Source: Streptomyces roseochromogenus subsp. oscitans DS 12.976 (lineage in GTDB: Bacteria; Actinomycetota; Actinomycetes; Streptomycetales; Streptomycetaceae). Taken from it: DNA of 64,000 nt. The position numbers and the translations under genes were made by a program. Positions 25,219-34,997 of the stretch are shown here, in pieces (positions within the stretch are counted from its first letter, which is position 1; each line of letters starts with the position of its first letter). The notes beneath the pieces were generated by a model. That model saw only the letters and a program-made list of their open reading frames with translations. It was not told the DNA's origin and ran no database searches. Location: contig NZ_CM002285.1 in assembly GCF_000497445.1 (NCBI RefSeq), positions 3,959,447 to 4,023,446 on the forward strand, read 5' to 3'.

Positions 25219-25557
25219 ATGTCGATCCTCCGCTCCGCCGCCCTGTTCGTCGTCGCCGCGATCTTCGAGATCGGCGGCGCCTGGCTGATCTGGCAGGGCG
25301 TACGCGAGCACCGGGGCTGGCTGTGGATGACCGGCGGCGTCCTCGCCCTCGGCGCGTACGGCTTCGTCGCCACCTTCCAGCCGGACGCCCACTTCGGCCG
25401 CATCCTGGCCGCCTACGGCGGGATCTTCGTGGCCGGCTCACTGCTGTGGGGCGCGGTCGCCGACGGCTACCGCCCCGACCGCTGGGACATCGTCGGGGCG
25501 CTGATCTGCCTCGCCGGGATGGCAGTGATCATGTGGGTGCCGAGGAACGGCGGCTGA
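25219..25557 (+). CDS. YnfA/UPF0060-family small membrane protein
   Basis: A 112-residue protein with four transmembrane segments: it begins with [20 protein letters not shown], then [15 protein letters not shown], and ends [12 protein letters not shown]. These are characteristic of the YnfA family, related to small multidrug resistance transporters. ATG at 25219 is supported by the family N-terminus; an upstream in-frame start adds sequence without homology. Transport substrate is unknown. It lies 61 bases before an SDR gene on the same strand. Confidence 0.88.
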   Translation: MSILRSAALFVVAAIFEIGGAWLIWQGVREHRGWLWMTGGVLALGAYGFVATFQPDAHFGRILAAYGGIFVAGSLLWGAVADGYRPDRWDIVGALICLAGMAVIMWVPRNGG

Positions 25558-25618
25558 GCCTCACTTAGGCTGGACGAAGCACGCCACCGGACCACTCGAC
25601 CGACCACAGGAGCAACCC

Positions 25619-26386
25619 ATGGCCCCGGCCCCCGCGTCCCGCATAGCGGTAGTCACCGGTGCGAGCAGCGGTATCGGCGCCGCCACGGCCCGGCAGCTCG
25701 CGGAGGCCGGCTACCGCGTCGTCCTCACCGCCCGCCGCAAGGACCGTATCGAGGCGCTGGCCGAGGAGCTGACGAAGGCGGGCCACTCGGCGACGGCGTA
25801 CCCGCTGGACGTGACGGACCGCACGGCGGTGGACGAGTTCGCGACGGCCTTCCAGACGATCGGCGTCCTGGTCAACAACGCGGGCGGCGCCCTCGGCGCG
25901 GACCCGGTGGCCACCGGCGACCCGGCGGACTGGCGCACGATGTACGAGACGAACGTCATCGGCACCCTGAACGTCACCCAGGCCCTGCTCCCGAAACTGG
26001 TGGCGAGCGGCGACGGCGTGATCGTCGTGGTGTCCTCCACGGCCGGCCACGGCACCTACGAGGGCGGCGCCGGCTATGTGGCCGCCAAGCACGGCTCCCA
26101 CGTCCTCGCCGAGACCCTCCGCCTGGAGATCGTCGGCCAGCCGGTCCGCGTGATCGAGATCGCCCCCGGCATGGTGAAGACGGACGAGTTCGCCCTGACC
26201 CGCTTCGCCGGCGACGAGGCGAAGGCGGCCAAGGTCTACGCGGGCGTACCCGACCCCCTCACGGCAGACGACGTGGCGGAAACCATCACCTGGGCGGTAA
26301 CCCGCCCCAGCCACGTCAACGTAGACCTCCTGGTCCTCCGCCCCCGCGCCCAGGCGTCCAACACCAAGGTCCACAGGGAGTTGTGA
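25619..26386 (+). CDS. Short-chain dehydrogenase/reductase (SDR)
   Basis: A 255-residue classical SDR. It has the NAD(P)-binding TGASSGIGAATARQLAEAG, the NNAG motif in VLVNNAGGALG, catalytic Ser in VVVSSTAGHG and the YxxxK motif in GYVAAKHGSH. The AARRKDR-like basic residue after the second strand (TARRKDR) suggests NADP preference. AGGAG precedes the ATG at 25619. Its stop overlaps the start of a 58-residue membrane protein by one base (TGATG). The substrate is not predictable; YdfG-type serine/hydroxy acid dehydrogenases are similar. Confidence 0.92.
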   Translation: MAPAPASRIAVVTGASSGIGAATARQLAEAGYRVVLTARRKDRIEALAEELTKAGHSATAYPLDVTDRTAVDEFATAFQTIGVLVNNAGGALGADPVATGDPADWRTMYETNVIGTLNVTQALLPKLVASGDGVIVVVSSTAGHGTYEGGAGYVAAKHGSHVLAETLRLEIVGQPVRVIEIAPGMVKTDEFALTRFAGDEAKAAKVYAGVPDPLTADDVAETITWAVTRPSHVNVDLLVLRPRAQASNTKVHREL

Positions 26387-26562
26387 TGCCCGGCTCTCCC
26401 GAGACCCCCGACTCCGCCGCCTCCCCGGAGAACCTGGAGCAACGCCGCCTGGCCCAGGAGACCAAAGACGAGCGCAAGGTCTGGTACTTCCTCGGCTACT
26501 TCCTCTTCGGCATCCACATCGTGGCCTTCGTGATGATCTACGCGGTACGACACGGTCACTGA
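26386..26562 (+). CDS. Small single-pass membrane protein (58 residues)
   Basis: Starts with ATG at 26386, overlapping the SDR stop (TGATG), and ends at 26562. The N-terminal half is hydrophilic (PETPDSAASPENLEQRRLAQ), and the C-terminal half is one transmembrane helix, VWYFLGYFLFGIHIVAFVMI, followed by a short basic tail. The composition and coupling support a real gene; it recalls the DUF6126-type small proteins of Streptomyces. Function unknown. Confidence 0.7.
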   Translation: MPGSPETPDSAASPENLEQRRLAQETKDERKVWYFLGYFLFGIHIVAFVMIYAVRHGH

Positions 26563-26570
26563 CCGCACCG

Positions 26571-27764
26571 TCAGCCCTTCACGCAGACGACCTGCTTCAG
26601 CTTCGCCACGACCTCCACCAGATCCCGCTGCTGATCGATGACCTGGTCGATCGACTTGTAGGCGCCCGGGATCTCGTCCACGACGCCGGAGTCCTTGCGG
26701 CACTCCACGCCCCGGGTCTGCTCCTCCAAGTCCTTGGTCGAGAAGCGCTTCTTCGCCGCGTTACGGCTCATCCGCCGACCCGCGCCGTGCGAGGCCGAGT
26801 TGAAGGCCATCTCGTTCCCGAGACCCTTCACGATGTACGACCCCGTGCCCATGGAGCCGGGGATGATCCCGTACTCGCCGGTGCCGGCCCGGATCGCGCC
26901 CTTGCGGGTCACGAGCAGGTCCATGCCGTCGTACCGCTCCTCCGAAACGTAATTGTGGTGGCAGGAGATCTCCGGCTCGAAGGTCGGTTTGGCCTTCTTG
27001 AACTCCTTCCGGATCACGTCCTTCAGGAGCGCCATCATCAGCGTGCGGTTGTACTTGGCGTACTCCTGCGCCCAGTAGAGGTCGTTGCGGTAGGCCGCCA
27101 TCTGCGGGGTATTCGCCACGAAGACCGCCAAGTCCCGGTCGACCAAGCCCTGGTTGTGCGGGAGCTTCTGCGCCACGCCGATGTGGTGCTCGGCGAGTTC
27201 CTTGCCGATGTTCCTGGAGCCGGAGTGGAGCATCAACCACACCCCGTCCTGCGTATCTATACAGAATTCTGCAAAATGATTCCCCGATCCAAGTGTGCCC
27301 ATCTGCAAAACCGCCCGCTCCCGCCGGAACTTCACAGCGTCAGCGACCTGGTCAAACCGCCCCCAAAAGCCTTCCCACCCAGCCGTAGCCAGCCCATGAA
27401 AGTCCCCCGGCTCCACCGGATCCTCATGCATCCCCCGCCCCACCGGAATCGCCTGCTCGATCTTCGACCGCAGTCGCGACAAGTCACCCGGCAGGTCATT
27501 CGCCGTCAGGGACGTCTTCACCGCCGACATTCCGCAGCCGATGTCCACCCCCACCGCCGCCGGACACACCGCACCTTGCATCGCGATGACCGACCCGACC
27601 GTCGCGCCCTTGCCGTAGTGCACGTCCGGCATCACGGCCAGGCCCTTGATCCACGGCAGGGTCGCCACGTTCTGGAGCTGACGCAGGGCCACGTCCTCGA
27701 CCGTCGCGGGGTCCGTCCACATCCGGATCGGGACCTTCGCGCCCGGCATCTCCACGTACGACAT
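26571..27764 (-). CDS. rtcB: RtcB-type RNA ligase (3'-phosphate/5'-OH)
   Basis: A 397-residue RtcB. Metal- and GTP-site motifs include DIGCGMSA (metal Asp-Cys), HSGSRNIGKELAEHH, EISCHHNYV, and the guanylylated His in NSASHGAGRRMSRNAAKK; the C-terminus ends with KLKQVVCVKG. It seals RNA ends with 2',3'-cyclic phosphate in tRNA repair or mRNA splicing-type reactions. No RtcA cyclase or archease gene is adjacent, and no RtcR regulator. ATG at 27764. It is convergent with the small membrane gene, with only eight bases between. Confidence 0.95.
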   Translation of the reverse strand: MSYVEMPGAKVPIRMWTDPATVEDVALRQLQNVATLPWIKGLAVMPDVHYGKGATVGSVIAMQGAVCPAAVGVDIGCGMSAVKTSLTANDLPGDLSRLRSKIEQAIPVGRGMHEDPVEPGDFHGLATAGWEGFWGRFDQVADAVKFRRERAVLQMGTLGSGNHFAEFCIDTQDGVWLMLHSGSRNIGKELAEHHIGVAQKLPHNQGLVDRDLAVFVANTPQMAAYRNDLYWAQEYAKYNRTLMMALLKDVIRKEFKKAKPTFEPEISCHHNYVSEERYDGMDLLVTRKGAIRAGTGEYGIIPGSMGTGSYIVKGLGNEMAFNSASHGAGRRMSRNAAKKRFSTKDLEEQTRGVECRKDSGVVDEIPGAYKSIDQVIDQQRDLVEVVAKLKQVVCVKG

Positions 27765-27987
27765 ACGTTCCTCATTCCCCCGAAAACGACAACAAAAGAC
27801 TTACAGAAGGCTTATAGACAACAAAAAGGAAATTGGCGCCAAGGTCGGTGAAAGCAGACAAGGGACCGGCGGCCACGGCAGTGCGTGCGATACACATTGT
27901 CTCCAGGGGGCGCCCCGCTGCGGCAAGCGAATAACCAGCGGGGACACTGGAGCACCCAGCGAGCGCACGTCCGAGAGGAGCCCGACC
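27765..27987. other. Divergent intergenic region (rtcB / DUF3558 lipoprotein)
   Basis: 223 bases without a gene. The rtcB-proximal part (about 27780-27835) is strikingly A-rich for this genome (GAAAACGACAACAAAAGACT and AACAAAAAGGAAATT), which may be the rtcB leader or promoter. The rest contains ATACACATTGTCTCCAGG and a CCAGCGGGGACACTGG partial inverted repeat (about 27939-27954). No certain promoter could be assigned. Confidence 0.35.
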
Positions 27988-28869
27988 GTGCAGCGGAAGG
28001 CGTATGTAACCGGCACCGCCGCCGTCCTTGCGGCGCTGCTGGTCGGCTGCACAAGCGGCTCGGGCGGCGGCAGCACGACGGACAACGAGAATCCGGGCGA
28101 CGCCGGTACGACGACGGTGGCCGCCCAGCCCGGCAAGTACCGCACGCTGCCCGAACCGTGCGGCGCGGTCGGTCATGACACGCTCGACTCGATGCTGGGG
28201 ATCAAGCAGATCCCCGACCCCGACCAGCGGGACAAGGCCTACCAGGGTCAGGCCGAGCTGACCTACGACACCGATCGCAAGGTCGGCTGCCACTGGAAGG
28301 TCGACTCCGCCGACGCCACCGACCGCCTCTCGGTCGATTTCGAGCGCGTGGTGTCGTACGACAACTCGGTCAGTGACGACGACCAGGCGCAGAAGCTGTT
28401 CGCGGACAAGGAGACGGCCGCCGATCTCCCCGAGCCGAGCGGTTCTTCGTCGGCGTCCGGGTCGCCGACGCCCACCTCCGCCTCCGTCTCCGCCTCGGCC
28501 TCCACCCCGAGTTCGTCGCCCACATCCTCGCCCAGCGCCAGTGGCTCCCCCTCCCACTCGGCCTCCGCCGGCGCCTCCGGCTCGGGTTCCCCCTCCGGCT
28601 CCCCCTCCCCCGACGCCTCCGCGGCCGATCTGCAGCCGCGCGTGCTGTCCGGTCTCGGTGACGAGGCGTATATCGACGATCAGCTCGGTTCGTCCGGTTC
28701 GACCGCCGAGCAGCGGACGGTGACTGTGGTGTTCCGCACGTCCAACGTCGTCGTCACCATCGAGTACGAGGAGCAGCCGACGGCCACCGGAACGGTCCCT
28801 GACAGCAAGGAAATGCAGGACAGGGCCCGTGATCTGGCCTCTCAACTGGACGACACGCTGGGCGGTTGA
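27988..28869 (+). CDS. DUF3558-type lipoprotein
   Basis: A 293-residue secreted lipoprotein. The signal peptide ends in a lipobox (AALLVGC, Cys at about residue 19). A conserved first block (KYRTLPEPCGAVGHDTLDSM) and a Cys in VGCHWKVDS form the DUF3558-like domain; a long Ser/Pro/Ala/Gly-rich linker (about residues 150-210) splits it from a C-terminal block ending VVVTIEYEEQPTATG. GTG start after GAGAGGAG. The linker is low-complexity and probably extends through the cell wall. It is followed by a second lipoprotein of the same kind and a DUF2637 membrane protein. Confidence 0.82.
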   Translation: MQRKAYVTGTAAVLAALLVGCTSGSGGGSTTDNENPGDAGTTTVAAQPGKYRTLPEPCGAVGHDTLDSMLGIKQIPDPDQRDKAYQGQAELTYDTDRKVGCHWKVDSADATDRLSVDFERVVSYDNSVSDDDQAQKLFADKETAADLPEPSGSSSASGSPTPTSASVSASASTPSSSPTSSPSASGSPSHSASAGASGSGSPSGSPSPDASAADLQPRVLSGLGDEAYIDDQLGSSGSTAEQRTVTVVFRTSNVVVTIEYEEQPTATGTVPDSKEMQDRARDLASQLDDTLGG

Positions 28870-28997
28870 CGGCCCCCGGAACCGCTCGCCGAGCCGTCTG
28901 CGAAGTACCCGAACCGAAACCGCACAGCTCCTTCACCGCGTACCGTGGGGCCCCGCAGGAACCCGCACGACTACCCAGCGTCATGAGTGAAGGAACC

Positions 28998-29864
28998 ATG
29001 CAGCGAGCAGCCCAGCGAGACGACCGTGCCCGTCGAGAGATGCGTGGCAAGCGCCTGAGCCGTGTTCTTGTCTGCGCGGCCGCCGTTCCGGCGGTACTGA
29101 TCACCGCAGCCTGTTCGTCGGGCTCGGGGGACTCCAAGAGCAAGGGCACCGGCAGCAGCGCCCAGCAGTCCGCGAGCGGCGGCACGAACCCGTCGGCGAG
29201 TGCGTCCCCGTCCGTGCAGGCGGCCGCGTACAAGAAGCTTCCCGACGCGTGCGCGGTGCTGTCGAAGAAGACCCTGACGGATCTGGTGCCGCAGGGCACG
29301 TCGGGCAAGAAGGGCAGTTCGGACGATCCGTCGTCGCGTGCCTCGTGCTCCTGGAGCAGCCTGGACAACAACGGCGTCAAGGGTTCGCAGTTCCGCTGGC
29401 TGAACGTCTCCCTGCTCCGCTTCGACTCGGACACCACGCGCGGCTCCGGTGAGGCGCAGGCCCACACGTACTTCGGTCAGCAGGTCAAGGACGCCAAGGC
29501 GGTGGACGGCGCGAAGAACACCAAGGAGATCCCGCTGTCCGGTACGGGCTCGGAAGCCACGGCCGTGCGCTACGACCTGCAGAAGAAGGAGGGTCTGTTC
29601 AAGCAGCAGACCGTGGTCGCGCGGGTCGAGAACGTGGTCGTCACGCTCGACTTCAACGGCGCCGGTCTCGCGGGCGAGAAGACTCCGGACGCCGACGATC
29701 TGACGAACTCCGCGGAGCAGGCGATCAAGGAGGCGGTCGGGGCGGTGTCGTCCGCCAACGGCGTCTCCTCGTCGGGCGGTTCGTCCTCGGGTTCCTCGGC
29801 TTCCCCGTCGAAGTCGGCCTCTTCCAGCCCGTCTCCGTCCAAGTCGGCCGCGAACAAGGGCTGA
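28998..29864 (+). CDS. DUF3558-type lipoprotein, second copy
   Basis: A 288-residue lipoprotein related to the preceding gene. Signal peptide with Arg-rich N-region (RARREMRGKRLSRVLVCAAA) and lipobox LITAAC. The domain has KKLPDACAVLSKKTLTDLVP and RASCSWSSLDNNG, the same Cys pattern as copy one. The C-terminus is Ser-rich (SSSGGSSSGSSASPSKS). ATG 28998 was chosen for GAAGGA just upstream; an ATG 15 bases earlier is possible. Probably duplicates of one ancestral gene. Function unknown; cell-surface location is clear. Confidence 0.82.
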   Translation: MQRAAQRDDRARREMRGKRLSRVLVCAAAVPAVLITAACSSGSGDSKSKGTGSSAQQSASGGTNPSASASPSVQAAAYKKLPDACAVLSKKTLTDLVPQGTSGKKGSSDDPSSRASCSWSSLDNNGVKGSQFRWLNVSLLRFDSDTTRGSGEAQAHTYFGQQVKDAKAVDGAKNTKEIPLSGTGSEATAVRYDLQKKEGLFKQQTVVARVENVVVTLDFNGAGLAGEKTPDADDLTNSAEQAIKEAVGAVSSANGVSSSGGSSSGSSASPSKSASSSPSPSKSAANKG

Positions 29865-29957
29865 CCGAGGGGTCCGAAGCCCTGACCGGTACCACGCTCG
29901 CCGTGTGCGTGTGCCACCCTGTTGCGCGCAACAACAGGCAAGGGGAGGGGAGTACGA

Positions 29958-31256
29958 GTGGCCGCGCCACTGCAGCTGACTCGAATGCACCGCGTACTCA
30001 TAGGCGTGGTCGTTTCCGGCGCCTTGATCATCGCCGGGATCGGCTTCACCGGCTCGTACGCGGCCGTCCGTGAGCTGGCTATCAAGAAGGGTTTCGGGAA
30101 CTTCTCGTATGTGTTCCCGGTCGGCATCGACGCGGGTATCTGTGTTCTGCTGGCCCTGGACCTGCTGCTGACCTGGATCCGTATCCCCTTCCCGCTGCTG
30201 CGCCAGACGGCGTGGCTCCTGACGGCGGCGACGATCGCGTTCAACGGCGCCGCCGCCTGGCCGGACCCGCTGGGTGTCGGCATGCACGCGGTGATCCCGA
30301 TCCTGTTCGTGGTCGCGGTGGAGGCGGCCCGGCACGCGATCGGGCGGATCGCCGACATCACGGCGGACAAGCACATGGAGGGAGTCCGCCTCACCCGCTG
30401 GCTCCTCTCCCCGGTGCCGACGTTCCTCCTGTGGCGCCGTATGAAGCTGTGGGAACTGCGCTCCTACGAGCAGGTCATCAAGCTGGAACAGGAACGTCTC
30501 GTCTACCAGGCCCGCCTGCGCTCCCGCTTCGGCCGCGCCTGGCGCAGGAAGGCTCCGGTGGAGTCCCTGATGCCGCTGCGCCTGGCCCGCTACGGCGTTC
30601 CCCTGGCGGAGACGGCCCCGGCGGGCCTTGCGGCGGCGGGCATAGAGCCGCTTCTGCTACCGGCGGCGCAGCAGCCGCAGCTGGCGCCGGCCTCCGATCC
30701 GGCCATCGCGGCTGCTTCCGATCCGGCCATCGCGGCTGCGGGCAGTCGTGCCGCTGGGGCGGCGCCCGTCCCACAGCGAGCGGCACCCCCTGGGGGGCAG
30801 CACCCCGAGATCCCCGTGGACGAGCAGAGCCCTTGGTTCCAGGCCCAGCTGCAAGCCGAGTACCACGGCGGCTACGACCCCACCTTCGAACCGGCCCCCG
30901 ATCCTCAGTACGTCCCTGAAGAGGGATACGAGCCGTGGTACGAGGAACAGCCCCCGGAGCAGTTCCAGCAGCCCTCTTCGTCCGAGGAGACCGGTAGCTT
31001 CCCCATCCCGGTGGGCCCGAACCGCACCCGCGAACTGGGCGACGGCGGCGGCCCTCCGGAGCCGGGCGAGGACGCTTACTACCAGATCTTCCGTGAGTCG
31101 ATCAAGAGCGGGAACGGAGCGCCCACGCCCCGCGGGTTCATCGCCGATGTCGAGGCGACGTACGGCATCACGCTCCCCGAGGCCGAGTCCAAGCGCATGG
31201 TGAACCGGTTCTCCAACCGCCTCAACGCGGAACTGGCAGACGAGCACATCGCCTGA
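29958..31256 (+). CDS. DUF2637 membrane protein (SpdB/spread-protein-like)
   Basis: A 432-residue protein. Four transmembrane helices (about residues 10-125: VLIGVVVSGALIIAGIGFTG, FPVGIDAGICVLLALDLLL, and two more) form the DUF2637 domain found in Streptomyces plasmid Spd proteins and in chromosomal relatives. A long cytoplasmic tail is rich in Pro, Gln and Glu. It includes an exact tandem 24-base duplication (30693-30740) coding SDPAIAAA twice, and ends in a small helical domain (GFIADVEATYGITLPEAESK). GTG start after AGGGGAGGGGAG. Downstream is a strong terminator. The chromosomal location beside lysS/argS argues against a recent plasmid. Confidence 0.82.
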   Translation: MAAPLQLTRMHRVLIGVVVSGALIIAGIGFTGSYAAVRELAIKKGFGNFSYVFPVGIDAGICVLLALDLLLTWIRIPFPLLRQTAWLLTAATIAFNGAAAWPDPLGVGMHAVIPILFVVAVEAARHAIGRIADITADKHMEGVRLTRWLLSPVPTFLLWRRMKLWELRSYEQVIKLEQERLVYQARLRSRFGRAWRRKAPVESLMPLRLARYGVPLAETAPAGLAAAGIEPLLLPAAQQPQLAPASDPAIAAASDPAIAAAGSRAAGAAPVPQRAAPPGGQHPEIPVDEQSPWFQAQLQAEYHGGYDPTFEPAPDPQYVPEEGYEPWYEEQPPEQFQQPSSSEETGSFPIPVGPNRTRELGDGGGPPEPGEDAYYQIFRESIKSGNGAPTPRGFIADVEATYGITLPEAESKRMVNRFSNRLNAELADEHIA

Positions 31257-31274
31257 GAGGCACACAGAGGCACA

Positions 31275-31309
31275 GGAAGAGGGGCCCTCGATCCGAGGGC
31301 CCCTCTTCC
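31275..31309. terminator. Bidirectional hairpin terminator between DUF2637 gene and lysS
   Basis: GGAAGAGGGGCCCTCG pairs perfectly over 16 bases with CGAGGGCCCCTCTTCC around the 3-base loop ATC. It lies between two convergent genes (stops at 31256 and 31332) and should end transcription from both sides. Confidence 0.88.
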
Positions 31310-31331
31310 GTTACCGCTCAGGCGTTACCGC

Positions 31332-33071
31332 TTACTCGCCGAGCAGGCGCCGCACCCGCTCCTGCCCCACCGCGAGCAGCAGCGTGGGCAGTCGCGGCCC
31401 GGTGTCACGCCCGACCAGCAGGTGGTACAGCAGGGCGAAGAAGGTCCGCTGAGCCGTCTTGATCTCCGGCGGCAGCTCCTTGGGCGTGGCGTCGGCCGGG
31501 AACCCGGCCTGCACCTTGGGCACGCCGTAGACGAGGTGGGTCAGGCCGTCGAGGGACCAGTGCTCGGCGAGCCCGTCGAGCAGCAGTCGTACGGACTGCT
31601 GGGACGCCTCGTCGAGGGACTTCAGCAGTTCGGCGTCGGGCTCGTCGCGCACGATGGTGCGCTGGTCGGCGGGGACGTGGGTGTTGATCCACGCCTCGGC
31701 CTTGTCGTACCGCGGCCGTGCCTCGTCGAGGGAGGCGAGCGGCTGCTCCGGGTCCAGCTCGGAGAGGATCCGCAGCGCCTGGTCCTCGTGCCCGGCGGTG
31801 ATGTCGGCGACGGAGGCGAGCGTGCGGTACGGCAGCGGGCGCGGTGTCTTCGGCAGCTCACCGGCGGCCGCACCGACGGCACGGGTATAGGCGGCGACGT
31901 CCGCAGGGAGGGCGGACCCGTCGGCGACCTTGCCGGCGAGCTTGTCCCACTCGTCGTAGAGCCGCTGGATCTCCTGGTCGAAGGCGATCTTGAAGGACTG
32001 GTTGGGCCTGCGGCGGGCGTAGAGCCAGCGCAGGATCTGGGGCTCCATGATCTTCAGCGCGTCGGCGGGCGTGGGCACCCCGCCGCGCGAGGAGGACATC
32101 TTCGCCATCCCCGAGATCCCGACGAACGCGTACATGGGCCCGATGGGCTGCTGGCCGCCGAAGATGCCGACGATCTGGCCGCCCACCTGGAAGCTCGACC
32201 CGGGCGACGAGTGGTCGACCCCGCTCGGCTCGAAGATGACGCCCTCGTACGCCCAGCGCATCGGCCAGTCGACCTTCCAGACCAGCTTGCCGCGGTTGAA
32301 CTCGCTGAGCCGGACGGTCTCCGTGAAGCCGCAGGCATTACAGGTGTACGACAGCTCGGTGGTGTCGTCGTCGTACGACGTGACGGTCGTCAGGTCCTTG
32401 TCGCAGGTGCCGCAGTACGGCTTGTACGGGAAGTACCCGGCGGAGCCCGACGAGCCGTCGTCCTCGCTCGCCGCGCCCGAGCCCTCCTCGGCCTCCAGCT
32501 CGGCCTCGTCGACGGCCTTCTGCTGCTGCTTCTTCGGAGCCTTCTTCGTGCGGTACTGGGCGAGGATCGCGTCGATGTCGCCGCGGTGCTTCATGGCGTG
32601 CAGGATCTGCTCGCGGTAGACACCGGAGGTGTACTGCGCGGTCTGGCTGATCCCGTCGAACTCGACGCCCAGCTCGGCCAGCGAGGCGATCATCGCGGCC
32701 TTGAAGTGCTCGGCCCAGTTCGCGTACGACGAGCCCTTCGGCGCCGGCACCGAGGTGAGCGGCTTGCCGATGTGCTCGGCCCAGGACTCGTCGACGCCCG
32801 CGACGCCGGCCGGGACCTTGCGGTAGCGGTCGAAGTCGTCCCAGGAGATCAGGTGCCGGACCTGATGGCCGCGGCGGCGGATCTCGTCGGCGACCAGGTG
32901 CGGGGTCATGACCTCACGGAGATTGCCCAGGTGGATGGGCCCGGAGGGGGAGAGGCCGGACGCGACGACAACGGGTTTACCCGGGGCCCGGCGCTCCGAC
33001 TCCTCGATGACCTCATCCGCGAAACGGGAGACCCAGTCGGTGGTCTCGGTGCTCTGAGCCACGATCGGCAC
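31332..33071 (-). CDS. lysS: Class I lysyl-tRNA synthetase
   Basis: A 579-residue class I (archaeal-type) LysRS. The HIGH-like motif is SGPIHLGNLREVMTP and the KMSKS-like motif KMSSSRGGVPTP; the Zn-binding cysteines in YCGTCDKDLT and YTCNACGFTE are intact. An insert rich in Glu, Ser and Gly (EAELEAEEGSGAASEDDGSS) interrupts the connective region. It charges tRNA-Lys. Many actinobacteria carry this enzyme instead of, or in addition to, a class II form. It is divergent from argS, with which it shares a promoter region of about 128 bases. Confidence 0.95.
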   Translation of the reverse strand: MPIVAQSTETTDWVSRFADEVIEESERRAPGKPVVVASGLSPSGPIHLGNLREVMTPHLVADEIRRRGHQVRHLISWDDFDRYRKVPAGVAGVDESWAEHIGKPLTSVPAPKGSSYANWAEHFKAAMIASLAELGVEFDGISQTAQYTSGVYREQILHAMKHRGDIDAILAQYRTKKAPKKQQQKAVDEAELEAEEGSGAASEDDGSSGSAGYFPYKPYCGTCDKDLTTVTSYDDDTTELSYTCNACGFTETVRLSEFNRGKLVWKVDWPMRWAYEGVIFEPSGVDHSSPGSSFQVGGQIVGIFGGQQPIGPMYAFVGISGMAKMSSSRGGVPTPADALKIMEPQILRWLYARRRPNQSFKIAFDQEIQRLYDEWDKLAGKVADGSALPADVAAYTRAVGAAAGELPKTPRPLPYRTLASVADITAGHEDQALRILSELDPEQPLASLDEARPRYDKAEAWINTHVPADQRTIVRDEPDAELLKSLDEASQQSVRLLLDGLAEHWSLDGLTHLVYGVPKVQAGFPADATPKELPPEIKTAQRTFFALLYHLLVGRDTGPRLPTLLLAVGQERVRRLLGE

Positions 33072-33199
33072 GTCCTTCTTTCTGAACGGGGTGACACTCC
33101 ATTCTCACAGACCGGTTCGCGCGCGCGAAAACGGCTTTACCTTCCGTGGGATACTGGCCGGGTCTATCGATCCCCACGAGGAGAACGGCACCCATCCCT

Positions 33200-34978
33200 A
33201 TGGCCTCGGTCACGTCCCTCAGCGATGTCGTCCAGCAGCATCTCGCATCCGCCCTCTCGGCCACCCTGCCGGAGGCGGCCGGAGCGGACCCGCTGCTGCG
33301 ACGAAGCGACCGGGCCGACTTCCAGGCCAACGGCATCCTGGCGCTGGCCAAGAAGGCGAAGGCGAACCCGCGGGAGCTGGCGACGCAGGTCGTCGGCCGG
33401 GTGGTCACGGGTGACGGGCTGATCAAGGACGTCGAGGTCTCGGGCCCCGGCTTCCTGAACATCACGATCTCGGACCGGGCGATCACCGGGAACCTGGCCG
33501 CGCGGTACGCGGACGAGACCGGCCGCCTCGGCGTCCCGGCCGCCGCGCAGCCGGGCACGACGGTGATCGACTACGCGCAGCCGAACGTGGCGAAGGAGAT
33601 GCACGTCGGTCATCTGCGTTCGGCGGTGATCGGTGACTCGGTGGCCCAGCTCCTGGAGTTCACCGGCGAGCAGGTGATCCGCCGGCACCACATCGGCGAC
33701 TGGGGCACGCAGTTCGGCATGCTCATCCAGTACCTGGACGAGCACCCGCACGAGCTGGACCACCGGGCCGCCGCCGAGGACACCGCTGCCTCCGGTGAGG
33801 AGGCGATGTCGAACCTGGACCGCCTCTACAAGGCGGCGCGGAAGAAATTCGACTCCGACGACGAGTTCAAGACGCGGGCCCGCCGCCGGGTGGTCGACCT
33901 CCAGGCGGGCGACCCGCAGACCCTCGCCATGTGGCAGAAGTTCGTGGACGAGTCGAAGATCTACTTCTTCTCCGTCTTCGAGAAGCTGGACATGGAGATC
34001 CAGGACCCCGACATCGTCGGCGAGTCGGGGTACAACGACATGCTGGCCGAGACCTGCCGTCTCCTGGAGGAGTCGGGTGTCGCGGTCCGCAGCGAAGGCG
34101 CGCTCTGTGTCTTCTTCGACGACATCAAGGGCCCGGACGGCAACCCGGTGCCGCTGATCGTGCAGAAGTCGGACGGCGGCTACGGCTATGCGGCGACCGA
34201 TCTGTCCGCGATCCGCGACCGCGTCTTCAACCTGAAGGCGAACACCCTGCTGTACGTGGTGGACGCCCGTCAGTCCCTGCACTTCCGGATGGTCTTCGAG
34301 ACCGCCCGGCGGGCCGGCTGGCTGGGCGAGGACGTCACGGCGGTCCAGCTGGCCTTCGGCACGGTCCTCGGCAAGGACGGCAAGCCGTTCAAGACGCGGG
34401 AGGGCGAGACGGTGCGCCTGGTCGACCTCCTCGACGAGGCGATCGACCGTGCGTCGGCCGTCGTCCGCGAGAAGGCCCAGGACCTCTCCGCGGAGGAGAT
34501 CGCCGAGCGGGGCACCCAGGTGGGCATCGGCGCGGTGAAGTACGCGGACCTGTCGACGTCGGCGAACCGGGACTACAAGTTCGACCTGGACCAGATGGTG
34601 TCCCTGAACGGCGACACGAGCGTGTACCTCCAGTACGCGTACGCCCGGATCCGCTCCATCCTCCGCAAGGCGGGCGAGACCCGCCCCGTGGCACATCCGG
34701 AGCTGGAACTGGCCGACGCGGAGCGCGCGTTGGGCCTGCACGCGGACGCCTTCGCGGAGACGGTGGCGGAGGCGGCGGCGGAGTACGCCCCGCACAAGCT
34801 GACCGCGTACCTGTACCAGCTCGCGTCCCTCTACACGTCGTTCTACGACAAGTGCCCGGTCCTGAAGGCCGAGACGCCGCAGCAGGTCGAGAACCGCCTC
34901 TTCCTGTGCGACATCACGGCCCGCACCCTGAACCAGGGCATGGCCCTGCTGGGCATCAGGACGCCGGAGAAGCTCTGA
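33200..34978 (+). CDS. argS: Arginyl-tRNA synthetase
   Basis: A 592-residue class I synthetase from ATG 33200. An N-terminal Add1 domain is followed by the HIGH motif in [20 protein letters not shown] and the ArgRS domain; the C-terminal helical anticodon-binding domain ends [16 protein letters not shown] precedes the start; an upstream in-frame ATG adds 18 doubtful residues. It charges tRNA-Arg, requiring tRNA for activation. Typical length and no missing motif; essential core gene. Divergent from lysS. Confidence 0.96.
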   Translation: MASVTSLSDVVQQHLASALSATLPEAAGADPLLRRSDRADFQANGILALAKKAKANPRELATQVVGRVVTGDGLIKDVEVSGPGFLNITISDRAITGNLAARYADETGRLGVPAAAQPGTTVIDYAQPNVAKEMHVGHLRSAVIGDSVAQLLEFTGEQVIRRHHIGDWGTQFGMLIQYLDEHPHELDHRAAAEDTAASGEEAMSNLDRLYKAARKKFDSDDEFKTRARRRVVDLQAGDPQTLAMWQKFVDESKIYFFSVFEKLDMEIQDPDIVGESGYNDMLAETCRLLEESGVAVRSEGALCVFFDDIKGPDGNPVPLIVQKSDGGYGYAATDLSAIRDRVFNLKANTLLYVVDARQSLHFRMVFETARRAGWLGEDVTAVQLAFGTVLGKDGKPFKTREGETVRLVDLLDEAIDRASAVVREKAQDLSAEEIAERGTQVGIGAVKYADLSTSANRDYKFDLDQMVSLNGDTSVYLQYAYARIRSILRKAGETRPVAHPELELADAERALGLHADAFAETVAEAAAEYAPHKLTAYLYQLASLYTSFYDKCPVLKAETPQQVENRLFLCDITARTLNQGMALLGIRTPEKL

Positions 34979-34997
34979 CGGACCCTGCCCTGGGGGC

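Noticed and set aside
31422-33422. A 666-codon plus-strand open frame across lysS
   Set aside because: Antisense to an intact class I LysRS with all motifs; low-complexity translation.
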